Of a DNA stretch of 64,000 nucleotides, positions 41,105-50,176 are shown piece after piece. The notes beneath the pieces are model-generated. The model was not told where the DNA came from. It ran no database searches and was given only the letters and a program-made list of their open reading frames with translations. The translations under genes were made by a program, and so were the position numbers. The stretch's first letter is position 1; each line of letters opens with the position of its first letter. This DNA comes from Ardenticatenaceae bacterium (GTDB lineage Bacteria; Chloroflexota; Anaerolineae; Promineifilales; Promineifilaceae): contig JACKBS010000020.1 of NCBI GenBank assembly GCA_020634435.1, positions 1-64,000 of the forward strand, given 5' to 3'.

Positions 41105-43822
41105 TCAACTTGCCGCCAGCAACTGCTCAGTTTTGGCCTGTTCGGTGGTTAGCCCCAGTGCGGCAAACTGCTGGCTTGCCTGTTGGATCGCCTTGTGACC
41201 AGCGGCTGTGTCGCCCTGCCGCAGCAATGCGCTGCCTAACGCTCGCCAGGCATAGGCCGCCATGTAGAGATCGTCGTTATTTTGGGCCTGGTTACGTGAT
41301 TCGGTGAAGTGGGCAACGGCCGTTGCCAACCTTTCCTCCGCCTGGGCCACTAAACCGAGCGTAAATTGGGCATAAGGATAAGCGTGCGTTTCTTCCGTTT
41401 GCAGTACGCGGTTGGCCATTGCCCGTGCCTGCTCCAGATTGCCCAATTCGTAATGCGCTTCGGCAAGATTGGCCGCCGTAACGGCCGTCCAAAACGGCAT
41501 CCCTGCTCCTTCAAAAAACGGCAAAGATGGCTCAGCGGTAACAATCGCCTCGGCAAACTGCCCTGCCTGAATGTAAGCCACAGCCAGCGCGTTGCGCACC
41601 ATTTCCTGCCCCATACGGTCACCAATGTGGGCATAATAAGCAATGGCTGCCTCGGCGTGGGGCACAGCCTCGGCTACGCGCCCTTGCCGCCCGTACAGCG
41701 CCGCCAGCTCCCGACTAACCTGGGCGATGCCCGGCTCGTAAGCAAGCTGTTGGGCCAGACCAAGAGCCCGCTGAAAATGGCTCACAGCCTCGTTGTAATG
41801 CCCATGCTCCTCACGCACAATTCCCTGCAAATGCTCGGCTTCAAACTGTACCAATCGTGCTTCCTGCCACGCCAGCGCCATCTCACGCTGCTGCAAATGG
41901 TACTGCGACTGCTGAATACGATAGCGCGCCAGCTGCCGCAGCAGCCGTTGAATCATTTCGCGTCCTTGTTGCAATGATTCCGCCGCCTGCTGCGGGTAAC
42001 CCAGAGCATTTTGGAAAGCCGCCTGGAGCAGTTGGGCCTGAACGGCCGTTTCGCTCTGCCGCACCCACGTGGTCGCCTTTAACACCGCCAGCCCTTCTTC
42101 TGGTTGGGCAGCCAGGCGGTACAGTTCTGCCTGGATCAAGGCCAACGCCTGCCGTTCATTCCGCTTGAGCCGCTTGGGCGACACAGGCTCAAAGAGCCGC
42201 AGCGCCGTCACCGTCTGCCCCCGCTGAATTTCCTGCTGCCGATGTGGATACCAGAGCTGAACGGCCGTATTTTCCTCGCCCGCCTGCACAAAATGGTAAG
42301 CGGCGGCCGTGTACTCACCGCGCGCCGCCCGGATCACGGCTGCGGCCAGATGGCACTGCTCGCGCTGCGCTGTGGGCAGCCACTGCCAATCTTCCACCAG
42401 CAAATCGCGAATAACGGGCAACAGGGTAATGCCTCCCGCTCCATCCTCTTGAATGATCTGCCGTTGGCGCAGGGTAGCCAGGGCTTCGGTGGCTTCCGGC
42501 CAGGCGTCTTGCGGGGCCGGGCTGCGAAAAACAGCCAGATGCACCAGCAAACCCCGCTCATCCGGCGATAAACGGTGCCGCAGCCGCACCAACAGCGCCC
42601 GCAGCGAAGGCACCTGGGGCAGCTGAGAAATCAATTTGGTCAGCGGCTGTGCGCCATCGTGCAAAGCCACGCACAGGTGCAAAAAACGGGGATTGCCTCC
42701 TGTGTAGCTGGTGAGCTGTTCAACTTCTGGGTCTGCGGCCTGAATATTGGCCAACGCCAATAACTCCGCTACCTGTGCGGCGGTTAAACCAGTCAAACTA
42801 ACCTCTTTATCAGCCGCAAAGATAGAATGCTGGCCGATGAAGAGCAGCCGGGCCGTCTGGCGCAGACTTTCCAGAAATTCGCGCAGGCGCAGGCGGTTCA
42901 AGCTGATGGTGTCACTGTCTTGCTGTAATAAATCCACTTCGTCGATGCAAAACAGCGGCGGTGTGGCCCGCAGCTGGTGCAAATCGCCGCGCAGCTGCTC
43001 CAATGCCAAGTTGGGGTTATCCACCCGACCACCGTCGGCGACCAGCTGCAACCAGAGGCGGGATGCTCCTTGCTGATGTAAAAATTGCCCCAGCGAAAAA
43101 AGCAGACTGCTCAAATCGTCGTTGAAAGTGGGGCGAATGGTGAACCAGAAACTTTCGTGCGGCCATTGACTAGCCACCACGGCGGCCACCGAAGTTTTGC
43201 CCATGCCCCCCATGCCCGTGAGCGAAACGGTTTGCCCGGCTAGCAGCGCTTCGGTCACTGTTTGGATCACGGCTTCCCGACCCAACAGCGGGGTTTGCGG
43301 AATAATCGGCCGTTCTAGCCGGTAGGTGGGATGCAGCTGGCTCAGCAGGGCATCGGCCAACGCTTCACGAGCGGCTTTGAGATGGCGAAAATACGGGCTG
43401 CGCCCCACGCCCAAATATTCGATGATGTCTTGCTCGTGTCCAGCCTTGGGGTAATCGAGCGGGCGGAAATAGCTGCGAAAATAGCGCAATTCCAGCAGTA
43501 AAAAGGTATACCGACTGCCCTTGTTGCCCACTTCGCGCCGCTCATCGGCTACGCTGGCTTCCAGCTCATCACGGGTACGCGGCAGGGTAGCATCTGGCCA
43601 AAGAGTTTCGGCGGCTTTTTTGAGGACAGTTTGCAGGGTGCGACCACGGCCAACGGCCGTTTCGCCATCGGCAGCCTGGTGCAGTGCATCTCCTAAAAAA
43701 TAGGGCGCAGCCAGCGGCGACGATTCTCCCAACCACGCAGCGTCTTCAAAGCTGTTCAGTGCCAAACGCAGCTGATCGTGAAAAGGCTCACCTGCGGATA
43801 CCGATTTTTCCTTACCGGACAT
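41105..43822 (-). CDS. STAND-type NTPase with TPR repeats
   Basis: 905 residues. Residues ~1-165 form a helical N-terminal region; then a LuxR/AfsR-like NTPase core with Walker A GMGGMGKTS at about 203-211 and Walker B LFCIDEVDLL near 288-297. A winged-helix-like stretch follows (~430-480), and TPR helices fill residues ~500-900 (for example EHGHYNEAVSHFQRALGLAQQ, AIAYYAHIGDRMGQE). No DNA-binding domain is evident, so it may be a signal-sensing ATPase switch. GGAG precedes the ATG. STAND proteins are frequent in Chloroflexota; many are involved in signalling or defence. Confidence 0.8.
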   Translation of the reverse strand: MSGKEKSVSAGEPFHDQLRLALNSFEDAAWLGESSPLAAPYFLGDALHQAADGETAVGRGRTLQTVLKKAAETLWPDATLPRTRDELEASVADERREVGNKGSRYTFLLLELRYFRSYFRPLDYPKAGHEQDIIEYLGVGRSPYFRHLKAAREALADALLSQLHPTYRLERPIIPQTPLLGREAVIQTVTEALLAGQTVSLTGMGGMGKTSVAAVVASQWPHESFWFTIRPTFNDDLSSLLFSLGQFLHQQGASRLWLQLVADGGRVDNPNLALEQLRGDLHQLRATPPLFCIDEVDLLQQDSDTISLNRLRLREFLESLRQTARLLFIGQHSIFAADKEVSLTGLTAAQVAELLALANIQAADPEVEQLTSYTGGNPRFLHLCVALHDGAQPLTKLISQLPQVPSLRALLVRLRHRLSPDERGLLVHLAVFRSPAPQDAWPEATEALATLRQRQIIQEDGAGGITLLPVIRDLLVEDWQWLPTAQREQCHLAAAVIRAARGEYTAAAYHFVQAGEENTAVQLWYPHRQQEIQRGQTVTALRLFEPVSPKRLKRNERQALALIQAELYRLAAQPEEGLAVLKATTWVRQSETAVQAQLLQAAFQNALGYPQQAAESLQQGREMIQRLLRQLARYRIQQSQYHLQQREMALAWQEARLVQFEAEHLQGIVREEHGHYNEAVSHFQRALGLAQQLAYEPGIAQVSRELAALYGRQGRVAEAVPHAEAAIAYYAHIGDRMGQEMVRNALAVAYIQAGQFAEAIVTAEPSLPFFEGAGMPFWTAVTAANLAEAHYELGNLEQARAMANRVLQTEETHAYPYAQFTLGLVAQAEERLATAVAHFTESRNQAQNNDDLYMAAYAWRALGSALLRQGDTAAGHKAIQQASQQFAALGLTTEQAKTEQLLAAS

Positions 43823-44098
43823 TACCTATCGCTCCTTGTGATGAAACGGCCGTTGCAAGCATACCGCAATGGGTTTTCCGACACAATTTTACTTGAAAGT
43901 AAGCCAACTCACCGCTCAAATCGGGCAAAAAACGGGACTAAATTTATAAAATGCGACACTACCCTACCCGTTTATGATGGTAGAATTAGCGAAACTAATT
44001 GTATGTTTGACCAACTTGTGTGTTGATGCAATTTAAAAAGCAATTAACTTTATTGTTTTACCGAACTCAACCCACCCAATCTCAAGGAGAATGCTTTC

Positions 44099-44887
44099 AT
44101 GAAAAGTCGGTCTGTATTGGTAGCTTTTTTTGTATTGTGTACGGCCGTTTTGGCCCTTTTCCCCCTCTCACAACCCGTCGCCGCCGCCCCCTATGAACCC
44201 TGGGCACGCTGGTTTATTGAAGTCGCTTTTGCCAATAACAAACCAGTCGCCACGATGACTGTTGAAATTGGTCACGATAACCGGCTTGGCCTGCACATTG
44301 TAGATTTGCAAAAAACCTATGAATTGTCGTGCCAGGAAACAGGTAGTTTAAACGTTACAAATAACGTGGCTGTGTTTGACGGCAACAGCTACCTCACCTG
44401 CGAGATGCCCGTTTTCCAGGACATTGTGGCGGAGTTAACCGAGGGGAAGCTCAAGATTGACAGCACCTGTGACTGCAAACAAGCCAATGGAGAGGTCGAT
44501 TTTGCCTTCGGTGATCCTTCCGAAAATCCATTTTTTTACATGGAAGGCTTGCAGTTTGCCGGACCAAAATTGCCCGTCGGGCCAGATGCGCATTATTCAA
44601 TGACGGTAGATGGGGTAACGGCCGTTAGTGAAGTATTCATGCCCAACAAGCAATTACAGCACGGTGTTAGCGAATTTTTACAGAACGGCAAGCAGTACCA
44701 AATGCTATTTGAATTAGACGGGACTTCACTCGGTAGCTCCCCGACTGCTTATTCAGGACTGCTCAAGGTGCCCACCGACCAAAAACAGTTTTTTATTGGT
44801 TTTAACCCGGACACCGGCGAAATCTTACAAGGTACTTTAAGCTATCTCTTTATTGATCCCGGCTGCGTGGGGCACGGCGGCATCTAA
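44099..44887 (+). CDS. Secreted hypothetical protein
   Basis: 262 residues. Signal peptide MKSRSVLVAFFVLCTAVLAL followed by PLSQPVAAA, cleavage likely after AAA. The mature protein is beta-rich with four Cys residues (YELSCQETG, YLTCEMPV, STCDCKQANG), which suggests disulfides. I know no family. CAAGGAG precedes the ATG. A bidirectional terminator follows. Confidence 0.7.
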   Translation: MKSRSVLVAFFVLCTAVLALFPLSQPVAAAPYEPWARWFIEVAFANNKPVATMTVEIGHDNRLGLHIVDLQKTYELSCQETGSLNVTNNVAVFDGNSYLTCEMPVFQDIVAELTEGKLKIDSTCDCKQANGEVDFAFGDPSENPFFYMEGLQFAGPKLPVGPDAHYSMTVDGVTAVSEVFMPNKQLQHGVSEFLQNGKQYQMLFELDGTSLGSSPTAYSGLLKVPTDQKQFFIGFNPDTGEILQGTLSYLFIDPGCVGHGGI

Positions 44888-44906
44888 GCCGGCCTGAGAC
44901 AAAATT

Positions 44907-44945
44907 AAAAGAGCTGGTTAGACAAAATCCAACCAGCTCTTTTTT
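44907..44945. terminator. Bidirectional terminator between convergent genes
   Basis: AAAGAGCTGGTT (44908-44919) and AACCAGCTCTTT (44931-44942) around an 11-base loop, with T-rich sequence following. Confidence 0.85.
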
Positions 44946-45132
44946 ATTTCTTCTGATTTACCCAAACGCGAAAGATAATGGGCATAAGCAGCGCAAGTAC
45001 AGTAAGGAAACCACCCAGCCAACCGGGCAAATTGACAGACGAAGTCTCTGCAAGAGGGGCGGCCGAAGCAGTGAGCGGTAAAAGTAGCAGACAAAAAGCC
45101 ATGTAAAACGCCAAACGAAGCTGTTTTTTCAT
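44944..45132 (-). CDS. Small signal-peptide protein with one membrane helix
   Basis: 62 residues, AAGGA seven bases before the ATG. Signal-like N-terminus (MKKQLRLAFYMAFCLLLLPL, then TASAAPLAE) and a second hydrophobic segment (WLGGFLTVLALLMPIIFRVW), ending in VNQKK. Exported and then anchored by the second helix, or a cleaved C-terminally anchored peptide. Unknown function. Confidence 0.6.
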   Translation of the reverse strand: MKKQLRLAFYMAFCLLLLPLTASAAPLAETSSVNLPGWLGGFLTVLALLMPIIFRVWVNQKK

Positions 45133-45547
45133 AATGCGGTCCTTTTGTGTGATGATTCGGTAGAAGGCTCTGCCAGATAAATTGTTACCCAGCTGGGTAA
45201 ACTTGATTATTGAACCACATTATAAACCGACCGCCGCTATTTGGCAGCAGAATACCAGAATCGGTTTGTAATTTTTTTTGTAATGTTGGCTCGCTATAAA
45301 TGGACAAGGTTTGCAAAAACCTAAATTGGGTAGGACTTGACAATCATTCTAGCAACACTGTTGATTCAACGCAGCCACATCGCCGCCCGCATCTTACCCG
45401 CATTGGAGCCAACATCGTCAAGCATTGCACAAACAATATAGCCGCAACGACGCTTACATCGTAAACGCATTATAGCCTGTGAAGGACTACCCTTTGAGGA
45501 AAGAGCTTAGGCCACCGTCATTTTCGTTCCCAGCGATAAATCCCGGT
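45133..45547. other. Gene-free stretch between the small membrane protein and aroQ
   Basis: Contains a 16-base perfect palindrome TTACCCAGCTGGGTAA at 45185-45200 (operator-like, 53 bases upstream of the small-protein start), an AAACCGA/TCGGTTT hairpin followed by eight T residues (45224-45279), and imperfect complementary sequence AAGAGCTTAGG/CTAGGCTCTT at the aroQ end. No gene is evident. Confidence 0.55.
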
Positions 45548-45997
45548 CTAGGCTCTTTTTTCTTGGATTGTTTCTAGAATAACTTGCAGGCCCAGCTGGT
45601 AACTCCGCCAACCAAACCCCGAAATCTGCCCCAGGCAAACGGCCGCCAATACCGATTGATGCCGAAATGCTTCCCGAGCATGAATGTTGGACAGGTGCAC
45701 TTCAACAACGGGCAGTTCCACAGCGGCCAATGCATCACGGAGAGCGTAGCTGTAATGGGTAAATGCTCCCGGATTGATCACAATGCCATCGGCCCAACTG
45801 CGGGCTTCATGAATAGCATCGATCAGTGCACCTTCGTGGTTAGATTGGAAAAACTGGACCGATGCCTGAGCCGCTTCTGCCTGTTCCGACAAGAGATTAT
45901 TGATATCGGTAAGGGTGAAACGGCCGTAAACCTCCGGTTCACGACTGCCCAGCAAATTAAGGTTCGGACCATGTAGTACCAGGACTTGAATAGCCAT
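45548..45997 (-). CDS. aroQ: Type II 3-dehydroquinate dehydratase
   Basis: 149 residues from the ATG at 45997 (AAGGAGTG upstream). Catalytic Arg19 and Tyr24 lie in NLLGSREPEVYG, then the substrate segment INPGAFTHYSYALRDAL, and HLSNIHAREAFRHQS. It dehydrates 3-dehydroquinate in the shikimate pathway, which feeds chorismate to the trp genes. Type II enzymes are dodecamers of this size. Confidence 0.95.
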   Translation of the reverse strand: MAIQVLVLHGPNLNLLGSREPEVYGRFTLTDINNLLSEQAEAAQASVQFFQSNHEGALIDAIHEARSWADGIVINPGAFTHYSYALRDALAAVELPVVEVHLSNIHAREAFRHQSVLAAVCLGQISGFGWRSYQLGLQVILETIQEKRA

Positions 45998-46482
45998 TCT
46001 GCACTCCTTGCGTATCATAATCATCCTACCCCTGGACAGTCAACTACCAAATCCAAGTTCTTACGCTATCTTAACAGCCCTAAGGCCCAATTTTACTCGT
46101 TGACGCTTCGACCACTGTTTGTTACCATCTGCCGCTGTTATCCTTTAATGAACAAGGCGAAGATGACATGCGTAGTTTTCTACCAATCAATTCCTCAAAT
46201 TTGATGTCCATGATGTCTAACATGCCTTGTTGTATGTGTATCAAGCGGGAGCGGTTTTGTGCCCGTCTGGTACCGCTGGCGCGATAACTAACCACCACTG
46301 CGCCACGACCTCTCCCGCGTCATCACCTGGTTTGTGTTCATCTCGCCGCTCACCCGACCAAAAGATTGTGTGAAACGGCCGTCTTATCCAAGCACGTCTG
46401 CCTTCAATGGTTCACCAAAGACGCCTGCACCCGGCAACCAACCATGTAAAGCCGCCTGATCCGAGATACTGAAAATAATCTT
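45998..46482. other. Gene-free divergent gap between aroQ and metA
   Basis: About 485 bases. Contains one HIP palindrome near 46375 and no convincing open frame or known riboswitch (I looked for SAM-type boxes because metA follows, and found none). A short frame around 46290-46440 reads like a degraded coding remnant. Confidence 0.45.
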
Positions 46483-47550
46483 ATGCCTTTAGTTGCTCAC
46501 ACTCCATTACCAACGTTTGAAAATTTGCACCGCCACGGCCAGGAAATCCTGACGCTGGAACACGCGCTGCACCAGGACATTCGCGAACTGCACATCGGAC
46601 TGCTCAACATGATGCCCGATGCGGCCCTCACCGTCACCGAGCAGCAGTTTATGCGCCTGCTGGGCAGCTCCAACCAGATTGCTCAGTTTTACGTCTACCC
46701 GTTTTCCATATCGGGCCTGCCGCGCAGCCGCGAAACACAGGCGTATATCGACGAGTATTACACCACCTTTGACCAGCTAAAGCAGGATGGCCTGGATGCG
46801 CTCGTCATCACCGGAGCAAATGTAGCTAATCCCACGCTGGAGGAAGAGCCGTTCTGGCAGCCCTTGCAAGAAGTGATTGCCTGGGCCACGGAAAATGTCA
46901 CCTCGGTATTGTGCTCTTGCTTGGCGACGCATGCCTTGGTGCAGCAGCTTTATGGCGTCAAGCGGCAGCGACTACCCGCCAAAAAGTGGGGCGTCTACAC
47001 CCATCGCATCACCCAAAAAGGGCATCCTTTGCTGCGCAACATCAATACCCGGTTTGATGTAGTGCATTCGCGCTACAACGCGATTACCCGGGCGCAGCTT
47101 GAAGCTGCCGGGTTGAGCATCCTGGTGGAAGGCAGCGAAGGCGGTGTGCACATGGCCGTGAGCCCAGACCAGTTCCGGCTGGTCTATTTTCAGGGGCACC
47201 CGGAGTATGACTACAACAGTTTGCTCAAGGAATATAAACGGGAGGTGCTGCGGTTTGTGGCTGGCGAAATTGAGGAGTATCCACCCCATCCCGAAAATTA
47301 TTTCCCGGAAACGGCCGCTGCCATTGCCGACGAGTACCAGGCTATTGTGCTGGCCAGCCAGGCGGCGAACACGCCTATTCCCCCCTTCCCTGAAGCCGCC
47401 ATCGAGGGCCAGCTGGACAACACCTGGGGCGACACGGGCAAAGCGTTATTCAACAATTGGCTGGGATTGGTTTACCAATTAACGGCGCTGGATAGGAAAC
47501 GGCCGTTTGTCCCCGGCATCGATCCGCAAAACCCACTTGGACTGCGCTGA
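46483..47550 (+). CDS. metA: Homoserine O-acyltransferase MetA
   Basis: 355 residues of the MetA (not MetX) fold. LNMMPDAALTVTEQQFMRLLGSS is the N-terminal signature, the nucleophile Cys is in VLCSCLATHAL, and YFQGHPEYDYNSL carries the catalytic His. It acylates homoserine for methionine synthesis. The acyl-CoA choice depends on the residue after the TGAP segment; here it reads TGANVA (Ala where E. coli has Gly and some acetyl-specific enzymes have Glu), so specificity is uncertain. metY follows after 95 bases. Confidence 0.9.
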   Translation: MPLVAHTPLPTFENLHRHGQEILTLEHALHQDIRELHIGLLNMMPDAALTVTEQQFMRLLGSSNQIAQFYVYPFSISGLPRSRETQAYIDEYYTTFDQLKQDGLDALVITGANVANPTLEEEPFWQPLQEVIAWATENVTSVLCSCLATHALVQQLYGVKRQRLPAKKWGVYTHRITQKGHPLLRNINTRFDVVHSRYNAITRAQLEAAGLSILVEGSEGGVHMAVSPDQFRLVYFQGHPEYDYNSLLKEYKREVLRFVAGEIEEYPPHPENYFPETAAAIADEYQAIVLASQAANTPIPPFPEAAIEGQLDNTWGDTGKALFNNWLGLVYQLTALDRKRPFVPGIDPQNPLGLR

Positions 47551-47645
47551 AATATTCATTTTTTGCCATAGAGAGCGCAACGCAGGGAGGGATTTCAGCA
47601 CAGGGCGCTCTTTGTGGAAACAATTACTAAGGAGAAACACCAACT

Positions 47646-48917
47646 ATGAAAGCAGCAACCATTGGCATTCACGGCGGTTACCAGACTGACCCCACCACCA
47701 AATCCGTCGCCGTGCCCATTTACCAAACCGTGGCCTATGAATTTGACGACGCCCAGCACGGGGCCGATCTGTTCAATCTAGCGGTGCCAGGCAACATTTA
47801 CACCCGCATTATGAACCCCACGGCCGATGTGCTGGAAAAGCGTGTCGCCGAGTTGGAAGGCGGCATCGCCGGGTTGGCCGTCAGCGCGGGCAGCGCGGCG
47901 ATTAACTATTCCATTTTGACGATTGCTGAGGCAGGCAGCAACATCGTTAGCGTGCCACTGCTGTACGGTGGCACATACACTTTGTTTGCCCACATGCTGC
48001 CCAAGCAAGGCATTGAAGTGCGCTTTGCCAAGGACGACAGCCCGGACAGTCTGGAAAAATTGATTGATGCGAAGACAGCGGCCGTTTATTGCGAAACGAT
48101 TGGCAACCCGGCAGGCAACATTGTGGACATCGAAGCGATTGCCACGATGGCCCACAAGCATGGCGTGCCCGTCATTGTGGACAACACCGTCGCCACGCCG
48201 ATTCTCATTCGCCCGATTGATTACGGCGCAGACATCGTGGTGCATTCGCTGACCAAGTACATGGGCGGGCACGGCAACTCGCTGGGCGGCGTCATCGTCG
48301 ATTCCGGCAAGTTCCCCTGGGCCGAGCACGCCGATCGGTTCCCGATGTTGAACAACCCTGAACCATCGTACCACGGCGTGGTGTACACGCAGGCGTTGGG
48401 GCCAGCGGCGTATATTGGTCGCGCCCGCACCGTGCCGCTGCGCAACACGGGCTCGGCCATCAGCCCATTCAATGCCTTCCTCATCCTGCAAGGCATTGAG
48501 ACGCTGGCGCTGCGCATGGAACGCCACACGGAAAATGCGCTTGCGGTAGCCAATTACCTGAACGACCACGACAGCGTGGCCTGGGTGAGCTATGCCGGAC
48601 TGCCCAGTTCTCCCTATTATGAACTGGCGCAAAAGTACACGAACGGCAAACCCTCGGCCCTGCTCACCTTTGGCATTAAGGGCGGGTTTGACGCCGGGGT
48701 GAAGTTCTACGATGCCCTCAAACTGTTCAAGCGATTGGTCAACATCGGCGATGCCAAATCGCTGGCGGCGCATCCTGCTTCGACCACCCATCGGCAGCTG
48801 AATGACGCTGAACTCGCTGCTGCTGGCGTAACGCCAGACGCGATTCGCCTATGCATCGGCATCGAGCACATCGACGATATTCTAGACGACCTGGAGCAGG
48901 CGTTGGCGGCGGCGTAA
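47646..48917 (+). CDS. metY: O-acetylhomoserine sulfhydrylase (MetY/Cys-Met PLP family)
   Basis: 423 residues of the Cys/Met metabolism PLP family. Motifs: YTRIMNPTADVLEKRVAELE, VSAGSAAINYSILTI, VIVDNTVATP and the PLP-lysine motif VHSLTKYMGGHGNSLGGV. The HPASTTHRQLNDAELAAAGV region near the C-terminus is typical. It takes an O-acylhomoserine from MetA and sulfide to homocysteine. AAGGAGAAA precedes the ATG. Confidence 0.93.
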   Translation: MKAATIGIHGGYQTDPTTKSVAVPIYQTVAYEFDDAQHGADLFNLAVPGNIYTRIMNPTADVLEKRVAELEGGIAGLAVSAGSAAINYSILTIAEAGSNIVSVPLLYGGTYTLFAHMLPKQGIEVRFAKDDSPDSLEKLIDAKTAAVYCETIGNPAGNIVDIEAIATMAHKHGVPVIVDNTVATPILIRPIDYGADIVVHSLTKYMGGHGNSLGGVIVDSGKFPWAEHADRFPMLNNPEPSYHGVVYTQALGPAAYIGRARTVPLRNTGSAISPFNAFLILQGIETLALRMERHTENALAVANYLNDHDSVAWVSYAGLPSSPYYELAQKYTNGKPSALLTFGIKGGFDAGVKFYDALKLFKRLVNIGDAKSLAAHPASTTHRQLNDAELAAAGVTPDAIRLCIGIEHIDDILDDLEQALAAA

Positions 48918-48923
48918 GTTACT

Positions 48924-48980
48924 ATTTCCCCGGAAACTGCTCATGCGTAGCCTTACTCGCAAAGAAGTTTCCGGGGAAAT
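48924..48980. repeat. Intergenic word-repeat hairpin (TTTCCCCGGAAACT family)
   Basis: ATTTCCCCGGAAACT (48924-48938) and AGTTTCCGGGGAAAT (48966-48980), 15 bp perfect, 27-base loop. Same family as at 27.27 and 52.45 kb. Confidence 0.85.
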
Positions 48981-48995
48981 GGCAGGAGGATTCTT

Positions 48996-49631
48996 ATGTT
49001 CGAGTGGACACGTTTGGCAACGTTTATGCTGGCGGCGGGGCTGCTGATTGTGGTGCCAGGGCCGGCGGTTTTGTACGTGGTAGCCCGCTCAATGGACCAG
49101 GGCAAGGTGGCGGGCATCGTCTCGGTGCTGGGGATTGCGTTGGGGGCGGTGGTGCATTCTTTGGCAGCGGCGGTGGGGATTACGGCCGTTCTCGCTGCCT
49201 CAGCCCTCGCATTTAGTACCGTCAAATATCTGGGCGCAGCCTATCTTATCTACCTGGGCATCACCACCCTGCTCAAAAAACCAGACCCACAGGAAAAGAT
49301 TGTGGTCGAACCTAAGCCGTTGTGGCAAATCTTCCGCCAGGGGTTTGTGGTGAACCTGCTCAACCCCAAAACCGCGCTGTTTTTCCTGGCCTTCCTGCCC
49401 CAATTTGCCGATCCGGCACGCGGTTCGGTGCCGCTGCAAACGTTCACCCTCGGCCTCATCTTTGTGGCAATTGCCCTTTTTAGCGACAGCATCTACGCGC
49501 TGCTGGCCGGGCAGCTGGGCGGCTGGCTCAAGCAAAGCCAGACGTTCCAACAGCGGCAGCGGTACTTTTCTGGGCTGGTGTACATTGCGCTGGGCGTGGG
49601 TACGGCCGTTTCTGGCCACAAAACCAAGTGA
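48996..49631 (+). CDS. LysE/RhtB-family amino-acid exporter
   Basis: 211 residues, six hydrophobic segments. The family's early glycine-proline motif is VPGPAVLYVVARSMDQG, and the membrane entry GLILVALA-type pairs recur. FVVNLLNPKTALFFLAFLPQF is the second signature. Exports amino acids such as threonine, homoserine, methionine or lysine; linkage to metA-metY hints at methionine or homoserine but is not proof. AGGAGG precedes the ATG. Confidence 0.88.
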   Translation: MFEWTRLATFMLAAGLLIVVPGPAVLYVVARSMDQGKVAGIVSVLGIALGAVVHSLAAAVGITAVLAASALAFSTVKYLGAAYLIYLGITTLLKKPDPQEKIVVEPKPLWQIFRQGFVVNLLNPKTALFFLAFLPQFADPARGSVPLQTFTLGLIFVAIALFSDSIYALLAGQLGGWLKQSQTFQQRQRYFSGLVYIALGVGTAVSGHKTK

Positions 49632-49948
49632 GCGAATCTATGAAAACAATTGGCGATCTTTTCCAGGAAAAACCGTGGCAGTGGGGGCTGCGCGGCGACC
49701 CACACCTCTGGGAAGAGATGCAAAGCCATTTTGCGCAAACGCCCCTACCTGACCAGATGGAACAATTGGAGCAGTTGTTGACTCAGGCGTTTGAGACCCT
49801 AACCGGCCAACCGATCACCGCAAAAGAGTTTATTGCGGTAGAACGATTCCCGCGCAGTGGCATGTCTGGCGGCATGGTTTCCCCGGCGTTTTGGCGCGAA
49901 ACGGCCGTTCCCCTCCTACTCAAACGGTTTGCAGAAATAAGTCAATAA
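49628..49948 (+). CDS. Hypothetical protein coupled to the LysE exporter
   Basis: 106 residues from a GTG (49628) that overlaps the exporter stop (GTGA), or 102 from the ATG at 49640. Acidic, no membrane segment. Contains GDPHLWEEMQSHFAQTPLP and ends with PAFWRETAVPLLLKRFAEI. I do not recognise the family. The stop/start overlap suggests it is translated with the exporter. Confidence 0.7.
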   Translation: MSESMKTIGDLFQEKPWQWGLRGDPHLWEEMQSHFAQTPLPDQMEQLEQLLTQAFETLTGQPITAKEFIAVERFPRSGMSGGMVSPAFWRETAVPLLLKRFAEISQ

Positions 49949-49950
49949 AA

Positions 49951-49991
49951 TCACGCGAAGGCGCAAAGGAATCCAATTTACCTTCGCGTGA
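49951..49991. repeat. Intergenic word-repeat hairpin (TCACGCGAAGG family)
   Basis: TCACGCGAAGG (49951-49961) and CCTTCGCGTGA (49981-49991), 11 bp perfect. It contains the CGCAAAGG word also used at 52.69 kb. Confidence 0.8.
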
Positions 49992-50008
49992 AACTTCAAA
50001 CTTTGTTT

Positions 50009-50037
50009 TGGGCAAAACGGCCGTAACGTGTTACCAT
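50009..50037 (+). promoter_or_regulatory. Putative promoter of the pyr leader
   Basis: TGGGCA (50009-50014), 17-base spacer holding a HIP palindrome, TACCAT (50032-50037). The same TACCAT with HIP in the spacer occurs in the trp promoter, so the match is suggestive though the -35 is weak. Confidence 0.4.
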
Positions 50038-50144
50038 TTCCTCCCGGTGCAAATTAGGCACACAGATGAGGAAACTAATGCCTGAACTAACCGGAAAGAA
50101 ACTCAAAATCGCAGCCCCTGGGCGAATCATACTTTGTCTTTCAT

Positions 50145-50176
50145 AGCCTGATCCTTCTGGATTAGGCTTTTTTTTT
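50145..50176 (+). terminator. Leader terminator upstream of pyrC
   Basis: AGCCTGATCC (50145-50154) pairs with GGATTAGGCT (50159-50168; one G-T pair), four-base loop, then eight T residues. Strong intrinsic terminator between the putative promoter and pyrC. Confidence 0.85.

Noticed and set aside
46025..46482. SAM- or cobalamin-type riboswitch upstream of metA
   Set aside because: None of the conserved boxes that I know is present.
47778..48791. Minus-strand frame of 337 residues opposite metY
   Set aside because: Antisense of a well supported PLP-enzyme gene.
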